The notes below the pieces were generated by a model. The model ran no database searches, was not told the DNA's origin, and saw only the letters and a program-made list of their open reading frames with translations. The position numbers and the translations under genes were made by a program. Shown here one piece after another: positions 34,985 to 43,076 of a stretch of 64,000 nt of DNA (its first letter is position 1; each line of letters begins with the position of its first letter). This stretch comes from Miltoncostaea marina (GTDB lineage: Bacteria; Actinomycetota; Thermoleophilia; Miltoncostaeales; Miltoncostaeaceae): NCBI RefSeq assembly GCF_018141525.1, contig NZ_CP064655.1, positions 248,001 to 312,000 of the forward strand, written 5' to 3'.

Positions 34985-36193
34985 ATGAGCGCGCGACGCG
35001 GCAGGGTGTTCTGGACGGCGACGGGCCTCATCGGGCTCGACACCATCCTGTTCACGATGGTGGTCCCCGCGCTTCCGGGCTTTCAGGACCGCCACGGGTT
35101 CTCGGACGCCGTGGGCGCCCTCATCTTCGCGGCGTTCCCGGTGGCGCAGCTCCTGGCGGCGCTCGGCGCCGCGGGCCTGGTGGACCGGGCCGGCCGCCGG
35201 CCGGTGATGGTGATGGCGGTAGTGATGCTGACGGCGGCGACGCTGGGCTTCGCGCTGGCGGACTCGCCCGGCCTGCTCGCCGCCGCGCGCGCGGTGCAGG
35301 GCCTCGCGGCCGGGCTCGTCTGGACGGCGGCCCTCGCGGCGATCAGCGACGTGTACCCCAGCTCCGAGCTCGGCCTGCGGATCGGCCTCGCCGAGACGGC
35401 GGGCGGGGCGCTCGGCCTCGTGGGACCGCTGGCGGGCGGCCTGCTGATCGACGCCGTCGGCCTCGACGAGGCGTTCCTGCTGGCGGCGATCCTGCCGGCG
35501 CTCGCCGTGGTCCCCACGCTGCTCGTGCCGGAGACGCGTCGCCCGGGGCACGGGGCGCCGCCGCGCCTGCTGCCGGCGCTGGCGCGCCTCGGCCGGGTGC
35601 GCGAGGCGCGGGTCGCCGTCGCCGCGCTCGCGCTGGTCGCGGGGACGCTCGCGCTGCTCGAGCCGCTGCTGCCCCTCGACCTCGACGAGCGCCTCGGCCT
35701 GTCGTCGACCGCAGTGGGCCTGGTGTTCGCCGCCGGCCTGCTGGCTCACTTCACGCTGCTGCCGGTCGCGGGGCGCTGGTCGGACCGGCGCGGCCGGCGC
35801 GGGCCGCTGCTCGTGGGCGGGCTGCTGATGGCCGCGGGGTTGCCGCTGGTCGGCGTGGGCCCGGCATGGTCGGTCGCGATCGCCTTCGCCGTGGTCGGCG
35901 CCGGCATGGCCGCCCTGGCGGCGCCGACCGGCCCCCTCATGGTGGAGTCGGTCGATCGGGCGGGCATGGCCGGCAGCTACGGGCTGAGCTCCGCGGTGCT
36001 GACGGTGGTCTTCGCCGCCGGCTACACCGCCGGCCCGCTGCTCGGGGCCGGGGCGAGCGCCCTGCTGCCGTTCACCGCCACGGTCGCGCTCGCCGCGGCG
36101 CTCGCCCTGGTGGTGGCCGTGCTGGCCGCGCGCGGCCTCCCGCCGGAGCAGGCGGACGAGCCCGCTTTGGCCACCCGGCCAAAGGGCGGATGA
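34985..36193 (+). CDS. MFS transporter, probably a drug-type exporter
   Basis: 402 residues with about twelve hydrophobic segments and the MFS motif-A remnant GAAGLVDRAGRRPVMVMA between the first helices, repeated as GRWSDRRGRRGPLLVGG in the second half. The opening ATGLIGLDTILFTMVVPALPGF resembles DHA1-type exporters. No regulator or substrate gene is adjacent. It starts 88 bases after groEL, beyond the terminator. Confidence 0.82.
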   Translation: MSARRGRVFWTATGLIGLDTILFTMVVPALPGFQDRHGFSDAVGALIFAAFPVAQLLAALGAAGLVDRAGRRPVMVMAVVMLTAATLGFALADSPGLLAAARAVQGLAAGLVWTAALAAISDVYPSSELGLRIGLAETAGGALGLVGPLAGGLLIDAVGLDEAFLLAAILPALAVVPTLLVPETRRPGHGAPPRLLPALARLGRVREARVAVAALALVAGTLALLEPLLPLDLDERLGLSSTAVGLVFAAGLLAHFTLLPVAGRWSDRRGRRGPLLVGGLLMAAGLPLVGVGPAWSVAIAFAVVGAGMAALAAPTGPLMVESVDRAGMAGSYGLSSAVLTVVFAAGYTAGPLLGAGASALLPFTATVALAAALALVVAVLAARGLPPEQADEPALATRPKGG

Positions 36194-36245
36194 GGGGGCC
36201 GCTGGTACCGTCGCGCCGCTGTGCGAGGCCGCCGCGGAGGGCGCC

Positions 36246-37669
36246 GTGCCGCTGTTCACCGACTACAGGACCGACGGCTTCTTCGACGAGATGTTCGAGG
36301 AGCCCGACCGTCCCCGCGAGGCCTACGCGCGCCTGTTCGACGGCCTGCGCGAGCTGCGCCCGGCGACGTTCGCCGCCCGCAGCGCCCTGGTCGATCGCGC
36401 CTACCTGACCCAGGGCATCACGTTCGCGAGCGGCGGCCGCGAGCGCCCCTTCCCGTTCGACCTGCTGCCGCGCGTCATCCCCGCCGACGAGTGGGCCGTC
36501 CTCGAGGCCGGGCTGGAGCAGCGGGTGCGCGCCCTCGACCGCTTCGTCGCGGACGTCTACGGCGAGCGCCGCGCGGTGGCCGACGGCGTGGTGCCGAACG
36601 CGCTGGTGAGCACCAGCGAGGGCTACGTGCGGGCGATGCCGGGGTGCGCCCGCCGGCCGGGCGCTGGGTGCACCTGGCGGGCATCGACCTCGTGCGCGAC
36701 GACGGCGGCGTCTGGCGCGTGCTGGAGGACAACCTGCGCTGCCCCTCGGGGCTCTCGTACGTCGTCCAGAACCGCGCGTTCATGCAGCGCGCCCTCCCAG
36801 AGGCCTTCGCCGACCACCACGTCGAGCCGGTCGGCCACGGGCCCTTCCTGCTGCTGCAGGCGCTGCTCGCCTCGGCGCCGGAGGGGTGCGCCGCCCCGCG
36901 CGTCGTGGTGCTGACACCCGGGCCGGCCAACGCGGCGTACTACGAGCACGCCTTCCTCGCCCAGCAGATGGGCGTGCCGCTCGTGGAGGGGCGCGACCTG
37001 GTCGTGCGCGGGCGCAAGGTGTACCTGCGCACCACCGCCGGCCGCGAGCGGGTGCACGTGGTCTACCGGCGGGTGGACGACGTGTTCCTCGACCCGGCCT
37101 CGCTGCGCTCCGACTCGCTGCTCGGCGTGGCGGGCCTCGTGCAGGCCCACCGGGAGGGCGCGGTGGCGGTCTGCAACGCGATCGGCACCGGCGTGGGCGA
37201 CGACAAGGCGGTCTACGCCCACGTCCCCGATATCATCCGCTACTTCCTCGGCGAGGAGCCGCTGCTCGAGCAGGTGCCGACGTTCCTACTGGACGACGAG
37301 GAGGAACGCGAGCGCGCGCTGGCCCGCATCGACCGGCTCGTGATCAAGGCGGTCGACGGCGCCGGCGGCTACGGGATGCTGATCGGCCTGCACGCGACGC
37401 CGGGCGAGCGCGAGGCGTTCGCCGCGCGGGTGCGCCGCAACCCGCGCGGCTACGTCGCCCAGGAGACGGTGCGCCTGTCGCGGGCGCCGGTGCTGGTGGG
37501 CGAGCGCTTCCACGCCCGCCACGTCGACCTGCGGCCGTTCGTGGTCCACGGTGAGCGCACGCGGGTGGTGCCGGGCGGGCTCACCCGCGTGGCCCTGCGC
37601 GACGGCTCCCTGGTCGTCAACTCGAGCCAGGGCGGCGGCAGCAAGGACACCTGGGTGCTGCGCGCCTGA
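36246..37669 (+). CDS. Circularly permuted ATP-grasp type 2 protein (frameshift near 36650)
   Basis: GTG 36246 has GCGGAGGG at Shine-Dalgarno distance. The first ~135 residues (PLFTDYRTDGFFDEMFEEPD, RALDRFVADVYGERR) are in one frame; from about 36650 the family sequence continues in the next (VHLAGIDLVRDDGGVWRVLEDNLRCPSGLSYV, AVCNAIGTGVGDDKAVYAHVPDIIRYFLGEEP, VIKAVDGAGGYGML, and NSSQGGGSKDTWVLRA at the end). One missing base in the GGGG/CCGG stretch at 36638-36660 explains it. The intact protein would be about 475 residues, normal for COG2308. It predicts peptide-bond or amide ligation together with the next two genes. Confidence 0.8.
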
Positions 37670-38676
37670 TGCTGGCCCGCGTGGCCCAGGCGCTCTACTG
37701 GACGGCCCGCGACCTCGAGCGCGCCGAGGCGCTCGCGCGGCTGCTCGAGGCCGGCCACGCGGCGGCGCTCGAGGGCCGGGCGGCCAACGGCGCGGGCGGG
37801 CGCCTGGTGTGGGAGGCGGTCGTGCGGGTGGCCGGCGACCTCCGTGCGTTCCTCGAGACCCACCGGCGCGCCGACGAGCGCAGCGTCTCGTGGTTCCTCA
37901 CCTTCGGCCGCGACAACCGCGACAGCATCGCCGCCTGCCTGGAGCGGGCGCGCGAGAACGCCCGCAGCGTGCGCGACCGGCTGCCCACCGACGTCTGGGA
38001 GGGCGTCAACGACGCCTGGCTGGAGCTGGGCGGCTGGCCGCCGCAGCGGATCGCCCGCGACGGCGTCTACCCGTTCTGCCGGGACGTCCGCCGGGCCGTC
38101 ACCCTGGTCTGCGGGCTCGTGGAGCAGTCGATGCGCCGCGACGAGGGGTGGTGGTTCGTGCGGCTGGGGCGCGCGCTGGAGCGCGCCGAGCGCGCGGCCC
38201 GGCTGGTGCGCGAGCGGCGCGGCCCGGGCCCCGACGCGCCGGGCGCGGACGTGCTCGAGCTGCACGGCCGGCGGATGCTGCTCGGCGACGCCTCGGCCTT
38301 CGAGGCGTACGTCCAGAGCGACGCGGGATCGCTCTCGGCCGGCGCCGTGGCCCGCTTCCTGCTGCTCGACCGGCGCTTCCCGCGGTCGGTGGCGTTCGCC
38401 CTCGGCGAGGTCGAGGCGGCGATCGGCGCGCTCGTGGCCATGGACGCCATGGCGCCCGACCCGGCCGCGCTCCTGCTCGCCCGCACGGCGCGCGACATGC
38501 TCGACGGCGCCGCGCGACGGCCCTGGGACGCCGGCGAGGCCGGCGACCTCATCGAGCGCCTGCTGGTGCGTTGCGCCTCCATCGACGAGGCCCTGACCGC
38601 GTCCTGCTTCCTCGCCGGCGCCGAGCGTCGGCCGATCGGACAGCATGCCCAGGCTGCACGCCAGGCACAGAACTGA
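37669..38676 (+). CDS. Alpha-E domain protein
   Basis: 335 residues, all-helical, opening MLARVAQALYWTARDLERAEALARLLEAGH and containing SWFLTFGRDNRDSIAACLERARENARSVRD, the signature of the alpha-E (DUF403) family. It overlaps the ATP-grasp gene by one base and the transglutaminase gene by 32 bases, so the three genes are co-translated. Its biochemical role is unproven; it always travels with the permuted ATP-grasp. Confidence 0.88.
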   Translation: MLARVAQALYWTARDLERAEALARLLEAGHAAALEGRAANGAGGRLVWEAVVRVAGDLRAFLETHRRADERSVSWFLTFGRDNRDSIAACLERARENARSVRDRLPTDVWEGVNDAWLELGGWPPQRIARDGVYPFCRDVRRAVTLVCGLVEQSMRRDEGWWFVRLGRALERAERAARLVRERRGPGPDAPGADVLELHGRRMLLGDASAFEAYVQSDAGSLSAGAVARFLLLDRRFPRSVAFALGEVEAAIGALVAMDAMAPDPAALLLARTARDMLDGAARRPWDAGEAGDLIERLLVRCASIDEALTASCFLAGAERRPIGQHAQAARQAQN

Positions 38677-39481
38677 GATCCGCTACGCCGGCCCGGTCGG
38701 CGAGAGCGTCAACGAGGTCCGCCTGACGCCACGGGCCGACGGCCGTCAGGACGTCGAGTGGCGCCACCTGCGGGTGCAGCCGGGCGCCGAGCTTGCCGGC
38801 CATCGCGACGCCTTCGGCAACGAGGTGCGCTGGTTCCAGCTCACCGAGCCGCACGAGACCCTGGTGGTGGAGTCCGAGGCGATTGTGGTCACGCGCCCGC
38901 CCGCGCCGGCGCGGGCGGGCGCGGGCGCCGCGGCCCTCGCCGACCCGGGGTACCGGGACGCCCACGCCGAGTTCCTCGCCCCGTCGCCGCACGTGCGCCC
39001 GTCCGCCGCGCTGGAGGAGTTCGCCCGGGGGCTGGCGCTCGGGGGCGACGACGTCCTCGGCTGGGCCCGCGCGCTGGAGGGCGGCGTCAACGCGGCGATC
39101 GTCTACGAGCCGGGCGTCACCGCCGTGGACACCCCGGTGGAGGAGGTCGTGCGGGTCGGCCGCGGGGTGTGCCAGGACATGGCTCACCTGATGATCGCCT
39201 GCGCCCGGCAGCGCGGCCTGGCCGCGCGCTACGTGAGCGGCTGGCTCCACCTGCCCGGCCACCAGGGGCCGGGCGAGAGCCACGCGTGGGTGGAGGTCGC
39301 GATCCCCGGCGCGGGATGGGTGGAGTTCGACCCCACGCACCCCGAGCCCGCGCACGAGCACTACGTGCGGGTGGCCGTCGGCCGCGACTACGGCGACGTG
39401 CCGCCCCTGCGCGGCAGCTACCTCGGCCCGCCGACCGAGGCGATGACCGTGACCGTGGACGTGCGCCTGCTGCCGGGCTGA
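38645..39481 (+). CDS. Transglutaminase-like protease or ligase
   Basis: 278 residues: an N-terminal beta domain (HARHRTEIRYAGPVGESVNEVRLTPR) and the transglutaminase core with catalytic Cys in RGVCQDMAHLMIACAR, His in ESHAWVEV and Asp in FDPTHPEP. It ends in a family-typical GRDYGDVPPLRGSYLGP. In this cassette it is proposed to process or cross-link peptides made by the ATP-grasp enzyme. Third gene of the operon; terminator at 39500-39542. Confidence 0.9.
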   Translation: MPRLHARHRTEIRYAGPVGESVNEVRLTPRADGRQDVEWRHLRVQPGAELAGHRDAFGNEVRWFQLTEPHETLVVESEAIVVTRPPAPARAGAGAAALADPGYRDAHAEFLAPSPHVRPSAALEEFARGLALGGDDVLGWARALEGGVNAAIVYEPGVTAVDTPVEEVVRVGRGVCQDMAHLMIACARQRGLAARYVSGWLHLPGHQGPGESHAWVEVAIPGAGWVEFDPTHPEPAHEHYVRVAVGRDYGDVPPLRGSYLGPPTEAMTVTVDVRLLPG

Positions 39482-39499
39482 GCGCTCCGCGCACGCCGT

Positions 39500-39542
39500 G
39501 GGGCCGTCGCCACCGGGGTCCCGATGTCGTGGCGACGGCCCC
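39500..39542 (+). terminator. 14-bp hairpin after the ATP-grasp/alpha-E/transglutaminase operon
   Basis: Arms 39500-39513 and 39529-39542 pair perfectly with a 15-nt loop, 19 bases after the transglutaminase stop. No T-run. Confidence 0.6.
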
Positions 39543-40178
39543 GTCGTCCTCGTCCGTCGCCCTCCGCCGGCCGCCCGCCCTGTCGGGCGAGCGACCCGCG
39601 GTGGGCTGTCGTGTGTCCGGTGGGTGCGGGCGGCCCCCCGGCGGTTCAGCCGACGGTACCGCCCTCGATCGCCGCATCCAAAGGCGTCACCTCCCCGCGG
39701 CCCGTCCGCCCGTGCCGGCGGACGTCACGCGGCCGCGTGCTCGTCGTGACGGCGCCGCGACGCGCAGGGGGCCCACGCGCCCCCGGCCGGTGGTCGCGAT
39801 CGCCGGGTGGTGTCGGTATCGGCGTGCGCCCCGTCCCACGGGTGTCGTCCGCCCGTCGCGCCAGCGCGCGAGCATCGCCTGGGCCGGCGTCGCGTTGCCG
39901 GGTGCCGGGCCTGCTGGTGCGGTGACAACCTGGAGACGGCGGTGACGCATTGCTCCACGGCTCGATCCGACGCTGCAGGGGGACGGAGAGCCCGGGCCGG
40001 GACGCGGCCCCGACGGCGCTTCATCCCGTGCAACGATGGTTGCAAACGCCGCGGGGACGGTCAAGCCGACCGGCTCGACCCCCGGCCCAGTGAATGCGAT
40101 GAGGCGGCCGGACGCGCTGTGCCGCGTGGTCGCAGACGCCCGAGGCGGCCCGCCCCGCCGAAGGCGGTGCCGCCGGTT
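39543..40178. other. Gene-poor stretch between two operons
   Basis: About 640 bp with no convincing protein: open frames on both strands are Arg/Pro/Ala-rich with no family motif or Shine-Dalgarno. Base composition is less skewed than in neighbouring genes. A small hairpin, GCAACGATGGTTGC, lies near 40029-40042. No tRNA fold was seen. It could be a decayed gene, a regulatory RNA or simple spacer. Confidence 0.4.
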
Positions 40179-40207
40179 GCGAAACGCCTCGGCCAGAGGC
40201 GTTTCGC
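40179..40207. terminator. Second hairpin beyond the clpP terminator
   Basis: GCGAAACGCCTC pairs perfectly with GAGGCGTTTCGC around a 5-nt loop. It may be a second-stage terminator or an RNA element. Confidence 0.45.
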
Positions 40208-40210
40208 GCG

Positions 40211-40241
40211 TCCCGCCGGGCCCGCGAGAGGCCCGGCGGGA
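40211..40241 (-). terminator. 12-bp hairpin downstream of clpP
   Basis: Arms 40211-40222 and 40230-40241 pair perfectly with a 7-nt loop, 9 bases past the clpP stop. No T-run on the minus strand. Confidence 0.6.
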
Positions 40242-40250
40242 CGCCTTGGG

Positions 40251-40835
40251 TCAGTGTGAGCTGATGACGCGGTCGACCAGGCCGTAGGCCGTGGCCTCCT
40301 CGGCGCTCATGAAGTAGTCGCGCTCCGTGTCCTCGCGCACCTTCTCCATGGGCTGGCCGGTGTGCTTGGCGATGATCTCGTCGAGCCGGCGGCGCATCGC
40401 GATCGCCTCGCGGGCGTGGATCTCGATGTCGCTCGACTGGCCGCTGAAGCCGCCGGAGAGCTGGTGGATCATCACCTTCGAGTTGGGCAGCGCGAACCGC
40501 TTGCCCGCTGCGCCGGCCGTGAGCAGCAGCGCCCCCATGCTCATCGCGATCCCGCAGCAGATCGTCGCGACGTCGGGCTTGACGAACTGCATCGTGTCGT
40601 AGATCGCCATGCCGGCGTACACGGAGCCGCCCGGCGAGTTGATGTAGAGCGAGATGTCCTTGTCGGGGTCCTCGCTCTCGAGGTGCAGCAGCTGGGCGAC
40701 GATCAGGTTGGCGATCTGGTCGTCCACGGGCGTGCCGAGGAAGATGATCCGCTCGTTGAGCAGGCGGGAGTAGATGTCGAACGAGCGCTCGCCGCGCGAG
40801 GTCTGCTCGACGACCATGGGGATCAGTGGGCTCAT
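40251..40835 (-). CDS. clpP: ATP-dependent Clp protease proteolytic subunit
   Basis: 194 residues, standard length. The catalytic triad is Ser99 ([10 protein letters not shown]), His124 ([10 protein letters not shown]) and Asp173 (DTERDYFM). The handle region [20 protein letters not shown] and the family start [20 protein letters not shown] are intact. It degrades unfolded or tagged proteins with ClpX or ClpC; no clpX or second clpP is next to it. Leaderless-type promoter. Confidence 0.97.
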   Translation of the reverse strand: MSPLIPMVVEQTSRGERSFDIYSRLLNERIIFLGTPVDDQIANLIVAQLLHLESEDPDKDISLYINSPGGSVYAGMAIYDTMQFVKPDVATICCGIAMSMGALLLTAGAAGKRFALPNSKVMIHQLSGGFSGQSSDIEIHAREAIAMRRRLDEIIAKHTGQPMEKVREDTERDYFMSAEEATAYGLVDRVISSH

Positions 40836-40842
40836 GCGGGCG

Positions 40843-40848
40843 AGCTTA
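40843..40848 (-). promoter_or_regulatory. TAAGCT -10 box of clpP, leaderless-type
   Basis: On the minus strand TAAGCT lies 7 nt before the clpP ATG, with no Shine-Dalgarno between. Confidence 0.5.
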
Positions 40849-41157
40849 CGCTCTGAGCGCGGTGATCCGCCCCGCGTCGTCGAACCGCAGCCGGTGCGGG
40901 CGGTCGTCCACCTGCTCGGCGGCCCGGTCGATGACGCGGACGGTCAGCACCACCCACGGCTCCTCGATGCGCGCCCGCCGGAACGCCGAGCGGCCGGGGG
41001 GCGTCGCCTCGCGCACCAGCTCGGGCGGGCCCTCGCGGTCGCCCACCTGCACGTCGGCGCCCGGGGCGAAGAGGGCCGCGAAGGCCTCCGGCCCCGTGTT
41101 GAGGGCGCCGACGTACGCCTTGCCGAACTGCCTGGCCCAGTCGTAGGTCGGCGTCAT
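40846..41157 (-). CDS. SnoaL/NTF2-like small protein
   Basis: 103 residues: [37 protein letters not shown], then [36 protein letters not shown]. The helix-sheet pattern and final DDAGRI strand match NTF2/SnoaL-fold proteins. It could bind or isomerise a small molecule. Start ATG overlaps the stop of the upstream small membrane gene by 4 bases (ATGA), so the two are coupled. Confidence 0.6.
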   Translation of the reverse strand: MTPTYDWARQFGKAYVGALNTGPEAFAALFAPGADVQVGDREGPPELVREATPPGRSAFRRARIEEPWVVLTVRVIDRAAEQVDDRPHRLRFDDAGRITALRA

Positions 41158-41438
41158 GCGGCCACCAGCACGAACACGACGTAGGCGAGCACCACGATCG
41201 CGCCGAGCGCGATGCCGGCACCGGCGAGTGCGCTCATCGGCCGGCGCTCGGCCGGCCGGGCGTGCGGCGCGGCGGCGGCCCTGGCGTGCCGCGAGCGGCG
41301 GCGCTCCACGGCCACGACGACGGCGGCCGTCAGCACGGTGGCGAGGAACAGGGAGGGCATGGGGCCGAGGCCCGTCCGGGGGACGAGCAGCAGCAGCACG
41401 AGCCAGACCGGGACGCCCACGGCCGCGCAGCGGCCCAC
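41154..41438 (-). CDS. Small membrane protein, start uncertain
   Basis: 94 residues from GTG 41438: two or three hydrophobic segments (VPVWLVLLLLVPRTGL, PSLFLATVLTAAVVVAV, LAGAGIALGAIVVLAYVVFVL) around an Arg/Ala/Pro linker. The frame stays open and coding-like upstream (IDPLDEFDQIARVTRL) without an ATG/GTG/TTG, so the true start may lie nearer 41480. No family is recognised. Coupled to the NTF2-like gene. Confidence 0.45.
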   Translation of the reverse strand: MGRCAAVGVPVWLVLLLLVPRTGLGPMPSLFLATVLTAAVVVAVERRRSRHARAAAAPHARPAERRPMSALAGAGIALGAIVVLAYVVFVLVAA

Positions 41439-41493
41439 CAGCCGGGTGACGCGGGCGATCTGATCGAACTCGTCGAGCGGGTCGATGCGGGGT

Positions 41494-42096
41494 TCAGAAG
41501 GCGTAGCGCTCCTCCTTCCACGGGTCGGCGGTGTTGGAGTACCCCAGGCGCTCCCAGTATCCCGGCTCGTCGTGGTCGAGGACCTCGATGCCGCGGAGCC
41601 ACTTGGCGCTCTTCCAGAAGTACAGGCTCGGCACCAGCAGCCGCACCGGCCCGCCGTGCTCCGGCGTCAGGTCGGCGCCGTCGTAGCGGTGCGCGATCAG
41701 CACGTCGTCGCGCATGGCGTGCCCGAGCGGCGTGTTGGCGGTGTAGCCGTGCTCGGCGTGGGCCACGATGTGGCTCGCCTCGGGGCGCAGGCCCAGCTCG
41801 CGCAGCAGGGGCGCCAGCCGGACGCCCTCCCAGACGGTGTCGAGCTTCGACCAGGTCGTGACGCAGTGGATGTCGCACACCACGCGCTCGGCCGGCATGG
41901 CGCGGAGCTCGTCGAGGGTCCACCGCAGCTCGCCGTCGAGGCCGGCGCCCCAGACGCGCAGGTCCCAGTCGGGCGGGGGCGTGGTGTAGGGGATCGTCCC
42001 GGCGTGCAGCACCGGGAAGTCGCGCACGAGGTGCTGGCCCGGCGCCAGGCGCGCCCGCTCCTCGTCGCTGATCCCCGACCTCCGCAACAGCCCCAC
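41494..42096 (-). CDS. Sulfite oxidase-type molybdopterin oxidoreductase
   Basis: 200 residues from GTG 42096 with a CGGAGGGG Shine-Dalgarno. Molybdopterin domain features: VLHAGTIPYTTPPPDWDLRVWG, the Mo-ligand Cys in CDIHCVTTWSKLD, EHGYTANTPLGHAM, GGPVRLLVPSLYFWKSAKWLRGIEVLD, and the ending YSNTADPWKEERYAF. The C-terminal dimerisation domain of true sulfite oxidases is absent, as in the short YedY-like, single-domain group. It has no Tat signal, so it is probably cytosolic. Electron partner not visible. Confidence 0.88.
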   Translation of the reverse strand: MGLLRRSGISDEERARLAPGQHLVRDFPVLHAGTIPYTTPPPDWDLRVWGAGLDGELRWTLDELRAMPAERVVCDIHCVTTWSKLDTVWEGVRLAPLLRELGLRPEASHIVAHAEHGYTANTPLGHAMRDDVLIAHRYDGADLTPEHGGPVRLLVPSLYFWKSAKWLRGIEVLDHDEPGYWERLGYSNTADPWKEERYAF

Positions 42097-42129
42097 GGGC
42101 CCCTCCGCCGACGGCTCCCGGGCGGATAG

Positions 42130-42135
42130 TACGCT
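42130..42135 (+). promoter_or_regulatory. TACGCT -10 box, leaderless-type
   Basis: TACGCT lies 8 nt before the Kelch-gene GTG at 42144, the same sequence and spacing as at 9075-9089. Confidence 0.5.
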
Positions 42136-42143
42136 GGCGCGAC

Positions 42144-43076
42144 GTGCGGTACCGCATCGTCGCACTCGCAGCGCTGCTCGCGGCCACCGGCTGCTCCGAC
42201 GCCGGGCCCGCGTGGCGGCACCTGGAGGCGGCCCCGGAGGCCCGCACCGAGGTGGCCGGGGCGCTGCTGTCCGGCGGGCGCGTCGCGGTGGTGGGCGGCC
42301 TGACGGCCGACGGCGCCCCGTCGCCCCGCGTCGACGTCTACGACACGCGCCGGCGCCGGTGGACGCGCCTGCCGGACCTCCCCGAGCCGCTCCACCACGC
42401 CATGGCCGTCGGGCGCCAGGGGCGCCTCTACGTGGTCGGCGGCTACCGCGCCCGGGACGGCGAGCCCAGCGACCGGGCCTGGGTGCTGTTCGACCGCCGC
42501 TGGCGGCCCCTGCCGCCCATGCCCCGGCCGCGGGCGGCGGGCGGCGCCGCGCTGGTGCGCAACCGCGTCTACGTCGTCGGCGGCGTGGGGCCGGGCGGGC
42601 TCGCACGGCGCTCGCTGCACCTCGACCTGCGCACCCTGCGCTGGACCGCCTTCGACGGCGTCACGCCGCCGCGCGAGCACCTCGGCGTGACCGCCGCGGG
42701 CGGGCGCGTCTACGCGATCGGCGGGCGCACGGCGGGGCTCGGCACCAACGTGGCCGTGGCCGAGGCCTACGACCCCGTCCGGCGCGCCTGGACCCGCCTG
42801 CCCGACGCGCCCACCGCGCGCGGGGGCGGCGCGGCGGCCGCCGTGGCGCGCACGGTCGTCGCCCTGGGCGGCGAGCGGCCGTCGGGCACGATCGCCGCGA
42901 TCGACGCCTTCGACCCGTCCGCCCGCAGGTGGCGGTCGCTGCCGCCGAGCCCGCGCCCGCGGCACGGCGCCGCCGCCGTCGGGGTGGGCCGGACCGTCTA
43001 CCAGGCGCTCGGCGGCCCCGGGCCCGGGCTCACCGCCAGCCCCACCCTCATGGCGCTGCGGGTCGCCCGCCGCTAG
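42144..43076 (+). CDS. Kelch-repeat lipoprotein
   Basis: 310 residues. The N-terminus is a lipoprotein signal with lipobox LAATGC. Kelch repeats are visible as RVAVVGG, RLYVVGGYRARDG, RVYVVGGVGPGG, RVYAIGGRTAG and TVVALGGERP, each followed by a strand and a W-RLPD-type segment (WTRLPDLPEPLHH, WTRLPDAPTARGG), about five blades of a beta-propeller. Surface binding protein; ligand unknown. Its stop overlaps the stop of the converging IMPase-type gene by 3 bases. Confidence 0.85.
   Translation: MRYRIVALAALLAATGCSDAGPAWRHLEAAPEARTEVAGALLSGGRVAVVGGLTADGAPSPRVDVYDTRRRRWTRLPDLPEPLHHAMAVGRQGRLYVVGGYRARDGEPSDRAWVLFDRRWRPLPPMPRPRAAGGAALVRNRVYVVGGVGPGGLARRSLHLDLRTLRWTAFDGVTPPREHLGVTAAGGRVYAIGGRTAGLGTNVAVAEAYDPVRRAWTRLPDAPTARGGGAAAAVARTVVALGGERPSGTIAAIDAFDPSARRWRSLPPSPRPRHGAAAVGVGRTVYQALGGPGPGLTASPTLMALRVARR

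Noticed and set aside
36221-36245. GTG 36221 as the start of the ATP-grasp gene
   Set aside because: Reading from it gives Arg-rich nonsense for 400 bases; GTG 36246 has a Shine-Dalgarno and matches the family N-terminus.
39498-40259. Small plus- and minus-strand frames in the gap before clpP
   Set aside because: No motif, no Shine-Dalgarno and composition typical of out-of-frame GC-rich sequence.
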